DNA of 22,531 nt from Draconibacterium sp. (GTDB taxonomy: Bacteria; Bacteroidota; Bacteroidia; Bacteroidales; Prolixibacteraceae): the NCBI GenBank assembly GCA_015493625.1, contig WGCT01000409.1:1-22531 (forward strand), written 5' to 3'. How positions within the stretch are numbered: the first letter of the stretch is position 1; the number at the start of each line of letters is the position of its first letter. The notes under the pieces were generated by a model. The model was not told the origin of the DNA, made no database searches, and worked only from the letters and a program-made list of their open reading frames with translations. A program made the translations under genes and the position numbers. This document shows, in pieces, positions 13,506 to 21,169 of this stretch.

Positions 13506-15668
13506 ATGAAACAGTATGTTTTTATTCTCTTTCTGTTTGTGTTTTCAATTTCGAATGCACAAGAGAAAGAACCAGAACTAAAATGGCCGCGCGAAATAGA
13601 AAGTGGCGAATACACAATTACCCTGTACCAGGCACAAATGGAAACATTGGAAAATAATATTCTGAAAGGAAGAATGGCTCTGTCGATTAAAAATAAAAAA
13701 GATGAGATTATTTTTGGGGCACTCTGGTTTACTGCCCGTCTTTCAACCGATTTGGAAACACGAATTGCCATTTTGGAAAAAATAGAAATTCCAAAAGTGA
13801 AGTTTCCCGATATTAAAGATGAAACAAAACTTGAAATGCTTAAATCGGTAATTATTGCCGACCTCGAATCGATAAACTTGAAAATGTCGATCGACCGGAT
13901 TCTTTCGAGTATCGAATCGGTTGAAACCGAAAAAAAACTGGGAGAAAAATTAGATAACAATCCACCCGAGATATTTTTTAGAACTTCGCCAACAGTTTTG
14001 GTTATTATCGATGGCGACCCGATTTATAAAAAGGTTGAAGGTTCGAAGATCGAAAGCGTAATTAATACTCCATTTCTTATTTTAAAAGACAAAAAGAGTT
14101 TTTATATCCACGGAGGAGACTATTGGTACAAATCGGAAAAACTAACCTCTGAAGATTGGAAAGTTACCAAATCGGTACCCAAAGAGGTTAAAAAAATAGC
14201 AGAGAAAATGATTGATAAGCAGGAAGCTCCGAAAACAGAAGGAGACAGCAACGAAATTCCTGATATCATTGTAACAACAAAACCATCGGAACTTATTTCA
14301 TCGACAGGGAAATTACAATATGAACCAATAAAAGAGACATCGCTTTTATTTGTAAAGAATTCGGAAAACGATATTCTTTTGGATATAAACTCTCAACACC
14401 ATTTTGTATTGATAAATGGCCGCTGGTACAGTTCTAAATCGATGACAGATGGTGATTGGAAATTTATTCAGCCCGACTCGCTTCCTAAAGATTTTGCAAA
14501 TATCCCATCTGATGCGACAATTGCTTCAGTTAAAGTGAGTGTGCCGGGAACACCCGAAGCACAGGAAGCTGTTTACGAACAGCAAATGCCGCAAACTGCT
14601 GTCGTCGACCGGAAAACAGCCACAACTAAAGTAGAATACGATGGAAAACCAAAGTTTGAAAAAATTGATGGAACCGATGTTCAATATGCTGTAAATACTG
14701 AGAGTTCGGTAATTTTAGTAAATAAAACTTACTATTGTGTCGATGAGGGTGTTTGGTTCAAATCGTCGAAGCCTGATGGGCCATGGGAAGTTGCAGACTC
14801 GCGACCCGAAGAGGTGGAAAAAATACCACCAAGTGCTCCGGTTTACAACATTAAATATGTATATGTTTACGACTCTACTCCCGATGTTGTTTATGTTGGA
14901 TATACACCCGGATATTGCCATTCGTATGTTTATGGTGGTGTAGTAGTTTACGGAACAGGTTACTATTACCGCCCATGGTATGGAGCCTATTATTATCCAC
15001 GTCCGGTAACATATGGTTTTGGAGTTCATTATAATCCGTACACAGGTTGGGGCTTTTCTGTAGGTGTTAGTTATGGTTGGTTTTCAATCTCAATGCATAG
15101 TCATTACCATTCGTATTGGGGGCCTGCAGGTTATCGACATGGTTACCGACACGGTTATCACCATGGTTATCATCATGGCTATCATAATGGCTACAGGGCC
15201 GGATACCGGAGAGGTGTGCAGAATTCAAGAAATCTCTATAAATCGAGACCGGGAATCAATCCCCCTTCAAGTGGCAGAAACCGACCTTCTACAAGGCCGG
15301 TTAATGGGAGAACACCTCGTCCTTCGAACAAGCCAAACAATATTTACACCGATAAAAAGGGGAATATTTATTCGCGAGATAAGAATGGTAACTGGACACA
15401 AAAAAATAAGCGTCCTGCTACCACTCGTCCGTCGACTAAACCAAATACCCGGCCGGGAAATACACCCACTATCCGACCAAGTACGAGGCCGGCACAACCC
15501 ACCCAACGCCCATCAACAAGGCCGGCGCCAAGTACCCGGCCAAGTAACCAGCTTCAGCGCGACTACCAGCGACGAAGCAGAGGAAATACAAATTACAATA
15601 ATTACCGCAACAGCAGACCTGCTTCGCGACCTGCAACAAGGGCTCCTTCGAGAATGCGACGACGATAA
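13506..15668 (+). CDS. large secreted repeat protein with WY/W repeats, Tyr-Gly and His-Gly-Tyr segments and RP-rich tail
   Basis: A 720-residue exported protein. Signal peptide at 1-18 (MKQYVFILFLFVFSISNA). Residues about 156-233, 254-340 and 373-447 are three related units, each ending in a trp-rich core: DYWYKSEKLTSEDWKV, GRWYSSKSMTDGDWKFI, GVWFKSSKPDGPWEV, followed by a proline-containing hinge. Next comes VYVGYTPGY and a Tyr/Gly-rich region (about 446-530), a seven-unit four-residue repeat GYRH/GYHH (542-569), and a tail from about 590 rich in RPSTRP-type motifs. The WY/DGPW core with VYVGYTPGY is known from proteins often annotated as carbohydrate-binding family V/XII-like; that label is loose. 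Likely located at the cell surface or periplasm; His-rich repeats may bind metal, which is inference. A strong terminator follows. Confidence 0.87.
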   Translation: MKQYVFILFLFVFSISNAQEKEPELKWPREIESGEYTITLYQAQMETLENNILKGRMALSIKNKKDEIIFGALWFTARLSTDLETRIAILEKIEIPKVKFPDIKDETKLEMLKSVIIADLESINLKMSIDRILSSIESVETEKKLGEKLDNNPPEIFFRTSPTVLVIIDGDPIYKKVEGSKIESVINTPFLILKDKKSFYIHGGDYWYKSEKLTSEDWKVTKSVPKEVKKIAEKMIDKQEAPKTEGDSNEIPDIIVTTKPSELISSTGKLQYEPIKETSLLFVKNSENDILLDINSQHHFVLINGRWYSSKSMTDGDWKFIQPDSLPKDFANIPSDATIASVKVSVPGTPEAQEAVYEQQMPQTAVVDRKTATTKVEYDGKPKFEKIDGTDVQYAVNTESSVILVNKTYYCVDEGVWFKSSKPDGPWEVADSRPEEVEKIPPSAPVYNIKYVYVYDSTPDVVYVGYTPGYCHSYVYGGVVVYGTGYYYRPWYGAYYYPRPVTYGFGVHYNPYTGWGFSVGVSYGWFSISMHSHYHSYWGPAGYRHGYRHGYHHGYHHGYHNGYRAGYRRGVQNSRNLYKSRPGINPPSSGRNRPSTRPVNGRTPRPSNKPNNIYTDKKGNIYSRDKNGNWTQKNKRPATTRPSTKPNTRPGNTPTIRPSTRPAQPTQRPSTRPAPSTRPSNQLQRDYQRRSRGNTNYNNYRNSRPASRPATRAPSRMRRR
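15129..15212 (+). repeat. seven 12-bp tandem repeats encoding GY[RH][HNAR]
   Basis: Seven in-frame 12-base units beginning GGTTATC, GGTTACC, GGTTATC, GGTTATC, GGCTATC, GGCTACA and GGATACC. They encode GYRH, GYRH, GYHH, GYHH, GYHN, GYRA and GYRR inside the large secreted protein. The unit number could change by slippage. Confidence 0.9.
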
Positions 15669-15682
15669 TTTGAAAGAGAAAT

Positions 15683-15721
15683 AAAATGAGAGGTTGAGTT
15701 TTGTATTCAACCTCTTATTTT
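15683..15721 (+). terminator. intrinsic terminator after the large secreted protein gene
   Basis: AAAATGAGAGGTTGA (15683-15697) pairs with TCAACCTCTTATTTT (15707-15721) with a single G-T wobble and a 9-base loop. It starts 14 bases after the stop codon and ends in a T run. Confidence 0.85.
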
Positions 15722-15740
15722 GTGTTGTATTCAGTTATTA

Positions 15741-15774
15741 TTTTTACAAATTTTATCGTTAAAATTTGTAAAAA
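15741..15774. repeat. 14-bp perfect inverted repeat
   Basis: TTTTTACAAATTTT (15741-15754) and AAAATTTGTAAAAA (15761-15774) are exact reverse complements around ATCGTT. It lies between a strong terminator and the next gene (start 15853), so an operator for that gene or a back-up bidirectional terminator are both possible. Confidence 0.7.
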
Positions 15775-15852
15775 ACGACAACCCAAAACTTTTTGTATGT
15801 AGTTTATAAATCGAATTTCTTTAAATTGCAATGTAGAAAGATAGAAATTGAG

Positions 15853-16353
15853 ATGGAAAAATTACAGTGGACAAAAGATATTTTCGGGTCGAAACTGGAT
15901 ATTTGGCAGGGCAACGAAGAGATTGGAAAAATTAATTGGGAAAACATGGTAAGTTCGAAAGCACAAGCAATAATAAATGGAAGATTGTTTGCGCTCAACC
16001 GGGAGTTTTTTCTTTCGAAGCTAGAAATTTTTAATGCAAACGACCATTCTCTTTTGGGAATGGTAATGATAAATATATTTAATCCGCGCAGCGATGTTGT
16101 TATTAACGGAAAGCGTTTTGAACTGGAAATTCAAAACTTCTGGCAGTCGCGCTGGTCGTGGAAATTTAATGGCGAAGAGATAATTGTTTTTACATCGAAT
16201 GAATTTATTACCAAAGACAAAGGCACAATTGAGCTCTTATCGGGATTTACCGACGAGGTAGAAATTTTAATCTTGCTTGGGCTATTTGTGCGGAACCAGT
16301 TTATCCTTTTTATGCTGCTGGGAATTACTGTGGCTCTTTTGGTATTTTTATAG
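15853..16353 (+). CDS. conserved-looking C-terminally anchored protein of unknown function
   Basis: A 166-residue protein. The start at 15853 (MEKLQWTKDIFGSKLDIWQG) is preferred over the in-frame ATG 60 bases upstream, since the upstream part is AT-rich and includes KCR-type noncoding-like sequence. The body is a series of beta strands with paired motifs (GSKLDIWQGNEEIGKINW; LSKLEIFNANDHSLLGMV) and basic/aromatic turns (FWQSRWSWKFNGEEI), recalling the tubby-like/LURP-one fold in layout, which I offer only as a possibility. The last 24 residues (FVRNQFILFMLLGITVALLV) form one membrane-spanning helix at the C-terminus, suggesting a tail-anchored cytoplasmic domain. It stands alone between the large surface protein and the LytTR operon. 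Confidence 0.75.
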   Translation: MEKLQWTKDIFGSKLDIWQGNEEIGKINWENMVSSKAQAIINGRLFALNREFFLSKLEIFNANDHSLLGMVMINIFNPRSDVVINGKRFELEIQNFWQSRWSWKFNGEEIIVFTSNEFITKDKGTIELLSGFTDEVEILILLGLFVRNQFILFMLLGITVALLVFL

Positions 16354-16463
16354 TTTTACGGACAATAAAATATGTCTTTTGGTTAACCCATATATTCGTT
16401 TCAATAAGCCGCTTATTGCTGTATTCTGTCCGTTCAATCATTAATCGTTACCGTTTGTTTTAT

Positions 16464-16497
16464 TTTGTTTATGGTTGAATTATTAATTCTATCTTTG
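16464..16497 (+). promoter_or_regulatory. promoter of the LytTR/sensor kinase operon
   Basis: TATCTTTG at 16490-16497 matches TAnnTTTG exactly, with TTTG at 16464-16467 at a 22-base spacing (one base longer than usual). The -7 box ends only 5 bases before the ATG at 16503, so transcription would begin at or next to the start codon. Confidence 0.6.
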
Positions 16498-16502
16498 TTA
16501 GT

Positions 16503-17300
16503 ATGAGACGGTATAATGCAATAATTGTTGATGATGAAATTAATTTGCAGCGAACACTAGAAATTCTAATTAGTCAAAATTGCCCTGAGATAAACATAAT
16601 TGGCAAAGCAATCTCTGCCGAGGCGGGGCGCGAACTTTTAAAAAACAATCAGGTTGATGTTATTTTTCTAGATATTTCGATGCCCGGAGAAAATGGGTTC
16701 GATTTTGTTGCAAGCATTCAAAAAGAGCAGTATGCAATAATTTTTGTTACGGCATACGAAGAGTATGCGCTGAAAGCAATAAAAGCCAATGCAATTGATT
16801 ATTTACTTAAACCGGTAAACCCTGAAGAACTGAGCAATGCAGTTAAAAAAGTAGTTTTTTCTCTTAAACTAAGAAACAGCAAAAAAGAGCTGCAAGCCGT
16901 TTATAGCGAGTCGTTAAATAATTTTATTTTGCAAATGCAAAAAAATGATGAAGCAATATCACGAATTACGGTCGACGAAAAATTTGGATTCAGGGTTGTA
17001 GAGTTAGATGCAATCCGGTTTATAGAAGCCGATGGCAATTATACTATTTTTCACCTTTCAAATTTAGAAAAGATAGTATCAAGCAAGTCGTTGGGTGAAT
17101 ATGGAAAAATAGTAGACTCCGATAAGTTTTTTCGTATCCACAGGTCGACCATAATAAATTTAGACTATCTGAAAGGTTTCTCGAGTTACCAAGGTAACTA
17201 TGTTATTTTAGACAACGATACAAAACTCACAATTTCGAGACGACGTTACTCGGAATTTCGAGAAGTTGTATCAACACGTGCAAAATCTGTTGATTCGTGA
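16503..17300 (+). CDS. LytTR family response regulator
   Basis: A 265-residue two-component response regulator. The receiver domain (1-125) has the acidic pair Asp10/Asp11 (IIVDDE), phospho-acceptor Asp57 (VIFLDISMPGENG), Thr83 (FVTAYEEYALKAI) and Lys103 (DYLLKPVN). The LytTR DNA-binding domain (about 158-260) carries the typical FIEADGNYTIFHL, then FFRIHRSTIINLDYLKGF, and a final LTISRRRYSEFR motif. On phosphorylation it should bind pairs of short direct repeats near target promoters. The start at 16503 fits the receiver N-terminus exactly and no other start is near. Its stop overlaps the sensor gene start by 4 bases, so they form a coupled operon. Regulated genes cannot be named; the adjacent surface-protein loci are candidates. 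Confidence 0.96.
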   Translation: MRRYNAIIVDDEINLQRTLEILISQNCPEINIIGKAISAEAGRELLKNNQVDVIFLDISMPGENGFDFVASIQKEQYAIIFVTAYEEYALKAIKANAIDYLLKPVNPEELSNAVKKVVFSLKLRNSKKELQAVYSESLNNFILQMQKNDEAISRITVDEKFGFRVVELDAIRFIEADGNYTIFHLSNLEKIVSSKSLGEYGKIVDSDKFFRIHRSTIINLDYLKGFSSYQGNYVILDNDTKLTISRRRYSEFREVVSTRAKSVDS

Positions 17301-20212
17301 AAAGAGTTCTATTTATATTAACACTTTTATTTGTTGTGTCTCAAATTGTTGAAGCACAAAATCCGTTTGTTACTCACTATACTATATCAAACGGATTACC
17401 ATCGAACGATGTGTATTGTTCATATCAAGATAGAGATGGATTTATGTGGTTTGGAACCCGGGGAGGAGTTGCACAATTCGACGGAAACAACTTTCGGTAT
17501 TTTTCAAAGGAAGAAGGATTAAATATGGGGCCGGTTTTGCGGATGAAGGAAGATATTGAAGGAAGACTTTGGTTTTTAAATTACGATGGAAGTTTAAATT
17601 TTGTCTTTAACAACAAAATACACAACAACAAAAATACCCCTTTCTTAAAAGAGTTAAAAACAAATTTCTATTATACCGATTTTTTTCAAGACAAAGATTC
17701 TACACTTTATTTTTACAATCCGTCAGGCGAAGTATTTGAAGTTAAGAACAACGAGTTAGTTGATTATAATCATTATGTTTTCAGCAGAAAAAGATATTTT
17801 TCAACCCTCTTGTACCTAAACAAAACAGTTGATGATAAATTTGTTTTATGGTCGGCTGCCGGTATATTTAAGCTAAAAAATTTGGATGATTCGTTAACAC
17901 AAATAAAAACCGAATTGTACCCTTTAAAGGTTTTTAAGAAGAACAAATTGGAAAGTATTGTATTGGACCAGCATAATTTTATCAATATTTTTAAAGGGAC
18001 AAAATTATCAAAAAGCAGAATTCAAAGACTGAGTTCAAGTCTTATTAGTTCTATTGCTGTCGATGATCAAAATTATTTATGGGTTGCATCGTATAATAAA
18101 GGTGTTTATTGTTATAAAAACGACAGTATAGTACTACATCTTCCCATAAAATATACTCAAAATATAGTTTTCGACAACGAGAACAATATCTGGATTGCAT
18201 CGAACCAAGAAGGTGTATATAAGATTAACCGGGATATTCTAAAATATAAATTTATTACCAATAAACAGTTTGAGGGAAGAGGAATTACCGATTTGGCCGC
18301 ATCGAACCAAAATGGAATTTGGGCAACTAATGGCGAAGAACTTTTCTATATTCTCAATCAAAAGAGATTCCCGATAAAAATTAATATTGGTGGCCAAATT
18401 TTAGACAATATTTATCAGCTAAAAAACAATTCAATTATTTTAGGAGGATCGGGACTCAACATGAGCATACTAAAGAACGTTAAAGTTGACGAAGAAAGGA
18501 AAAAAATTAAGTTTACATCGTCGGAGAAATTTAATTTCAGAGTGAGATCTCCTGTCATCGATTCCTCTGAAAATTTTCTTTATTCAGCAATTAACGATCT
18601 TTTTATTAAGGTTAACCTCAATAACTTATATGATACTCATATCTTTAAAATTTCCAAAGGACGAATAAATAGTGTTTTTTTTAATAGAAAAAACGAGTTA
18701 ATTGTAAATACCAATAAATTTTATTTGTATAAAGATTCAATTTATTTGGGTAAAGATTATCAGCGTTTTAACGGGAAGCTTGTTTCTTCTCATTTGGTTA
18801 TCGATAAAAACAATGAGTTATTGAATTTACAAAACGACGGGATTTATTTAATTAGAGATTCCGGTTCATACAATTTATTAGAGAGTTATGCATCCTCAAT
18901 CGATTATCAGGTTAAAAAAATGTTTTATTCCGACTCAACACTGTTCTTTTCTACCATGAGAACTGTCTACTTTATTTCAAATATTTTTAATGTTGTTAAA
19001 GGAAAGCCCATTCATTTGAGTCGTTTAAACATTGAGTTTAACGATGTTAACGATATTTTTTGTAAAGATAATATGCTCTATATTGCATCGGACGACGGAT
19101 TGACATTTATTCCGATTGACGAGTGTGTAAATGCATCGGTAAAATTACCGAAACCCTATTTGTATAAAGTTGCATTAAATGATAAAGTGTACGATCTCTC
19201 GGCTGGAGTTGTAGAGTTTAAAACTAATAAACGATTAAGCATTGAGTTTTCAAGTTTAAATTACTCTTCAATTCCTTCGAACTATTCGTATAAGCTGGAA
19301 GGTGTTGACAAGGATTGGATTAACGGAAACGAAACAAAAGTTGTTTATTTAAATCTTGCACCGGGGGAATACGTATTTAAAGTAAAATCGAGAAAAAACA
19401 GACAAGAATTTAGCAATGTTGTTCAGCTTCCGATTATTGTTAATCCAACACTAATTCAACGTCCGGCAGCAAAACTTGTTTTATTCCTTTTAATTGTTTT
19501 TCTCGTTTTTATTTTTGTTTTGGGGGGATACCGGCGAAAAATGAAGAAAAAAGAGACCGACTATCTTTTAACCACACTTGAGAATAAAGCACTACAGTCG
19601 ATGATGAATCCTCATTTCATTTTTAATGCACTGGGGTCTATTCAGGGGTATTTGCTTCAAAATAAATCGGTTGAGGCTGGTACTTATTTATCGCAGTTTG
19701 CACGCTTAATACGCCAAAATATGAACTCGTTAAAGTCGAACTCAATTTGTGTCGACGATGAAATTGACAGGTTAAGAAATTATATTGAGCTGGAGAAACT
19801 ACGAATGAATAACAAATTTGAGTATCAAATTGAAGTCGATGAGAATTTAGAAAGTTACGATATTTATATTCCATCTATGATTATTCAACCCTTTGTGGAA
19901 AATGCAATTTGGCATGGTATCTCGTCTATGGCCAAAGATGGAAAGTTGAAAATTGTTTTTAATTATATTGAAGGGGAAAGCATTGAAGTTTTAGTTGAAG
20001 ATAATGGTATTGGATTAGCGAACGAACAGAAAAAGGAAAAGAGAGGAAACGGGTTACATATGGGGGTTGAATTAACCCAAAAGAGGTTGAAATTAATTGG
20101 AGAACGACAGGGTGTAGATGCCGGTATTTCGACAAAAGACTTAACCCGTTCAGTTGAATTTCCCGGAACTCAAGTGCGAATTATTATTCCAATAGTATAT
20201 AGCAGCATCTAA
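17297..20212 (+). CDS. sensor histidine kinase with periplasmic propeller, Y_Y_Y and LytS-type kinase domains
   Basis: A 971-residue membrane sensor with a GTG start, chosen because it overlaps the regulator stop (GTGA, 4 bases) and opens a signal peptide (residues 1-21, ending VEAQ). Residues about 30-640 form the periplasmic propeller (two-component propeller repeats such as TISNGLPSNDVYCSYQDRDG, then FMWFGTRGGVAQFDG; later NYLWVASYNKGVYCY). A Y_Y_Y domain spans about 645-714 (LEGVDKDWINGNETKVVYLN), and one membrane helix lies at 726-748 (LVLFLLIVFLVFIFVLGGY). The cytoplasmic half has a His_kinase domain with MMNPHFIFNALGSIQGYL, where His773 is the phosphorylation site, followed by an ATPase domain with FVENAIWHG (N box) and DNGIGLANE. 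It should phosphorylate the co-encoded LytTR regulator; the ligand is unknown. Confidence 0.96.
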   Translation: MKRVLFILTLLFVVSQIVEAQNPFVTHYTISNGLPSNDVYCSYQDRDGFMWFGTRGGVAQFDGNNFRYFSKEEGLNMGPVLRMKEDIEGRLWFLNYDGSLNFVFNNKIHNNKNTPFLKELKTNFYYTDFFQDKDSTLYFYNPSGEVFEVKNNELVDYNHYVFSRKRYFSTLLYLNKTVDDKFVLWSAAGIFKLKNLDDSLTQIKTELYPLKVFKKNKLESIVLDQHNFINIFKGTKLSKSRIQRLSSSLISSIAVDDQNYLWVASYNKGVYCYKNDSIVLHLPIKYTQNIVFDNENNIWIASNQEGVYKINRDILKYKFITNKQFEGRGITDLAASNQNGIWATNGEELFYILNQKRFPIKINIGGQILDNIYQLKNNSIILGGSGLNMSILKNVKVDEERKKIKFTSSEKFNFRVRSPVIDSSENFLYSAINDLFIKVNLNNLYDTHIFKISKGRINSVFFNRKNELIVNTNKFYLYKDSIYLGKDYQRFNGKLVSSHLVIDKNNELLNLQNDGIYLIRDSGSYNLLESYASSIDYQVKKMFYSDSTLFFSTMRTVYFISNIFNVVKGKPIHLSRLNIEFNDVNDIFCKDNMLYIASDDGLTFIPIDECVNASVKLPKPYLYKVALNDKVYDLSAGVVEFKTNKRLSIEFSSLNYSSIPSNYSYKLEGVDKDWINGNETKVVYLNLAPGEYVFKVKSRKNRQEFSNVVQLPIIVNPTLIQRPAAKLVLFLLIVFLVFIFVLGGYRRKMKKKETDYLLTTLENKALQSMMNPHFIFNALGSIQGYLLQNKSVEAGTYLSQFARLIRQNMNSLKSNSICVDDEIDRLRNYIELEKLRMNNKFEYQIEVDENLESYDIYIPSMIIQPFVENAIWHGISSMAKDGKLKIVFNYIEGESIEVLVEDNGIGLANEQKKEKRGNGLHMGVELTQKRLKLIGERQGVDAGISTKDLTRSVEFPGTQVRIIIPIVYSSI

Positions 20213-20645
20213 ATATTGTTGTTCTCTGAGATTTTGTAAAAACCATTTACTAATTATTCTCTACCGTTTATTTCGGGTTTTATGCCACTCAATAATTTGC
20301 AAATTTTATTTAAGCTTTAAATATTACTATTGCTATTACAAAAAGGTTCTTTATTTCTTGTATAAGATTTTGTTTAAGAATGGAAAATAAAAAGTAAAGG
20401 TTAAGATATATTTCCCCAACAATTAAATTCCTTAAATCTGTGCACTACTCTTGAACAATCTTAGCTGCTGTTAATTCAATATCATCCCTCTCTCCTACGA
20501 ATAGAACACAACAACAGTAGTTATTGAAAAACACACCTACACAGTAAAGGAAGATTGAGAGTCTCAAAACCGGTTTCATCTACGAAACCGGTTTTTTTTT
20601 GTTGGGCATGGTAATATACTCAACCCGACACTTTTCAAGGTAGAT
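20213..20645. other. 433-base intergenic region, convergent, no gene
   Basis: Between the plus-strand sensor kinase and the minus-strand T9SS protein. No protein-coding gene is supported: frames are short and without bias. The only strong structure is the hairpin at 20566-20600. A small RNA ending at that hairpin on the plus strand is possible because about 350 bases separate it from the kinase stop, but I see no consensus promoter for one. Confidence 0.5.
20566..20600. terminator. bidirectional intrinsic terminator between convergent operons
   Basis: AAAACCGGTTTC (20566-20577) and GAAACCGGTTTT (20584-20595) are a perfect 12-bp stem with the 6-base loop ATCTAC, followed by a run of nine T on the plus strand. 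On the minus strand it lies 46 bases after the T9SS-sorted gene and ends in TTTT. It suits both converging transcripts. Confidence 0.9.
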
Positions 20646-21119
20646 TTACCGCTTAATAATCTTAAATGTTTGCAGTGGTTGTTGCCCGCTGTTTAGTTTT
20701 AAAATATACGAACCTCCTGCATACTCTGTCATATCAATTTTTTCATCGGTCGATTCTATGTTTTTTTGCTGAATCAATCGCCCCGCCAAATCGAAAAGCA
20801 GATAGGTTGGTTTCTCCACCACTTTACTAAAATGTACGGTAACATAATCGGATGTTGGGTTGGGATAGACTTTAATTTCTACCCCGGCAACCTGAATCTC
20901 ATTCACTGCAGTAACTGTAAGTTTACTTTGGTGAAATCCCTGTGTTAGCGTAGTTGTCCCATCGGAAACGGTTGCTGTAATTGGCTCGCCAATGGTCCAA
21001 CTCACCTCTGTTCCGGCAGCCGTTGCTGTACCTCCGTTTGCCGAAACTACCTTTTGGGCACCGGCACTGCTTGCTGCACAAAACAGTAATATTGTTAAAT
21101 AATAAATTACTTTATTCAT
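20646..21119 (-). CDS. short secreted protein with T9SS type A sorting domain
   Basis: A 157-residue exported protein. The start at 21119 is preferred because it gives a compact signal peptide (MNKVIYYLTILLFCAASSAG then AQ); an alternative ATG at 21173 overlaps the previous stop by 4 bases but would create an unusually long leader. The central part is the SWTIGEP ... TLTQGFHQSKL type often found beside tail-fibre-like surface proteins. The C-terminal third is the type IX secretion sorting domain: VYPNPTSDYVTVHF, YLLFDLAGRLIQQ and YILKLNSG, ending TFKIIKR, as for Por_Secre_tail/TIGR04183. It would be exported by the Sec system and the T9SS and attached at or released from the cell surface. It follows the adhesin gene directly and likely shares its operon. 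Confidence 0.9.
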   Translation of the reverse strand: MNKVIYYLTILLFCAASSAGAQKVVSANGGTATAAGTEVSWTIGEPITATVSDGTTTLTQGFHQSKLTVTAVNEIQVAGVEIKVYPNPTSDYVTVHFSKVVEKPTYLLFDLAGRLIQQKNIESTDEKIDMTEYAGGSYILKLNSGQQPLQTFKIIKR

Positions 21120-21169
21120 AATATTGTTGTTTAAATTCATAAATATTAAGGCAAACGTCAACTGTTTTA

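Noticed and set aside
13412..13960. 182-codon minus-strand frame antisense to the large secreted protein
   Set aside because: Serine/isoleucine-rich shadow with no domain signal; the sense-strand gene has a signal peptide and repeats.
15064..15684. 206-codon plus-strand frame overlapping the His/RP-rich part of the large secreted protein
   Set aside because: Overlapping frame arising from repeated codons; the main frame is continuous and has the signal peptide.
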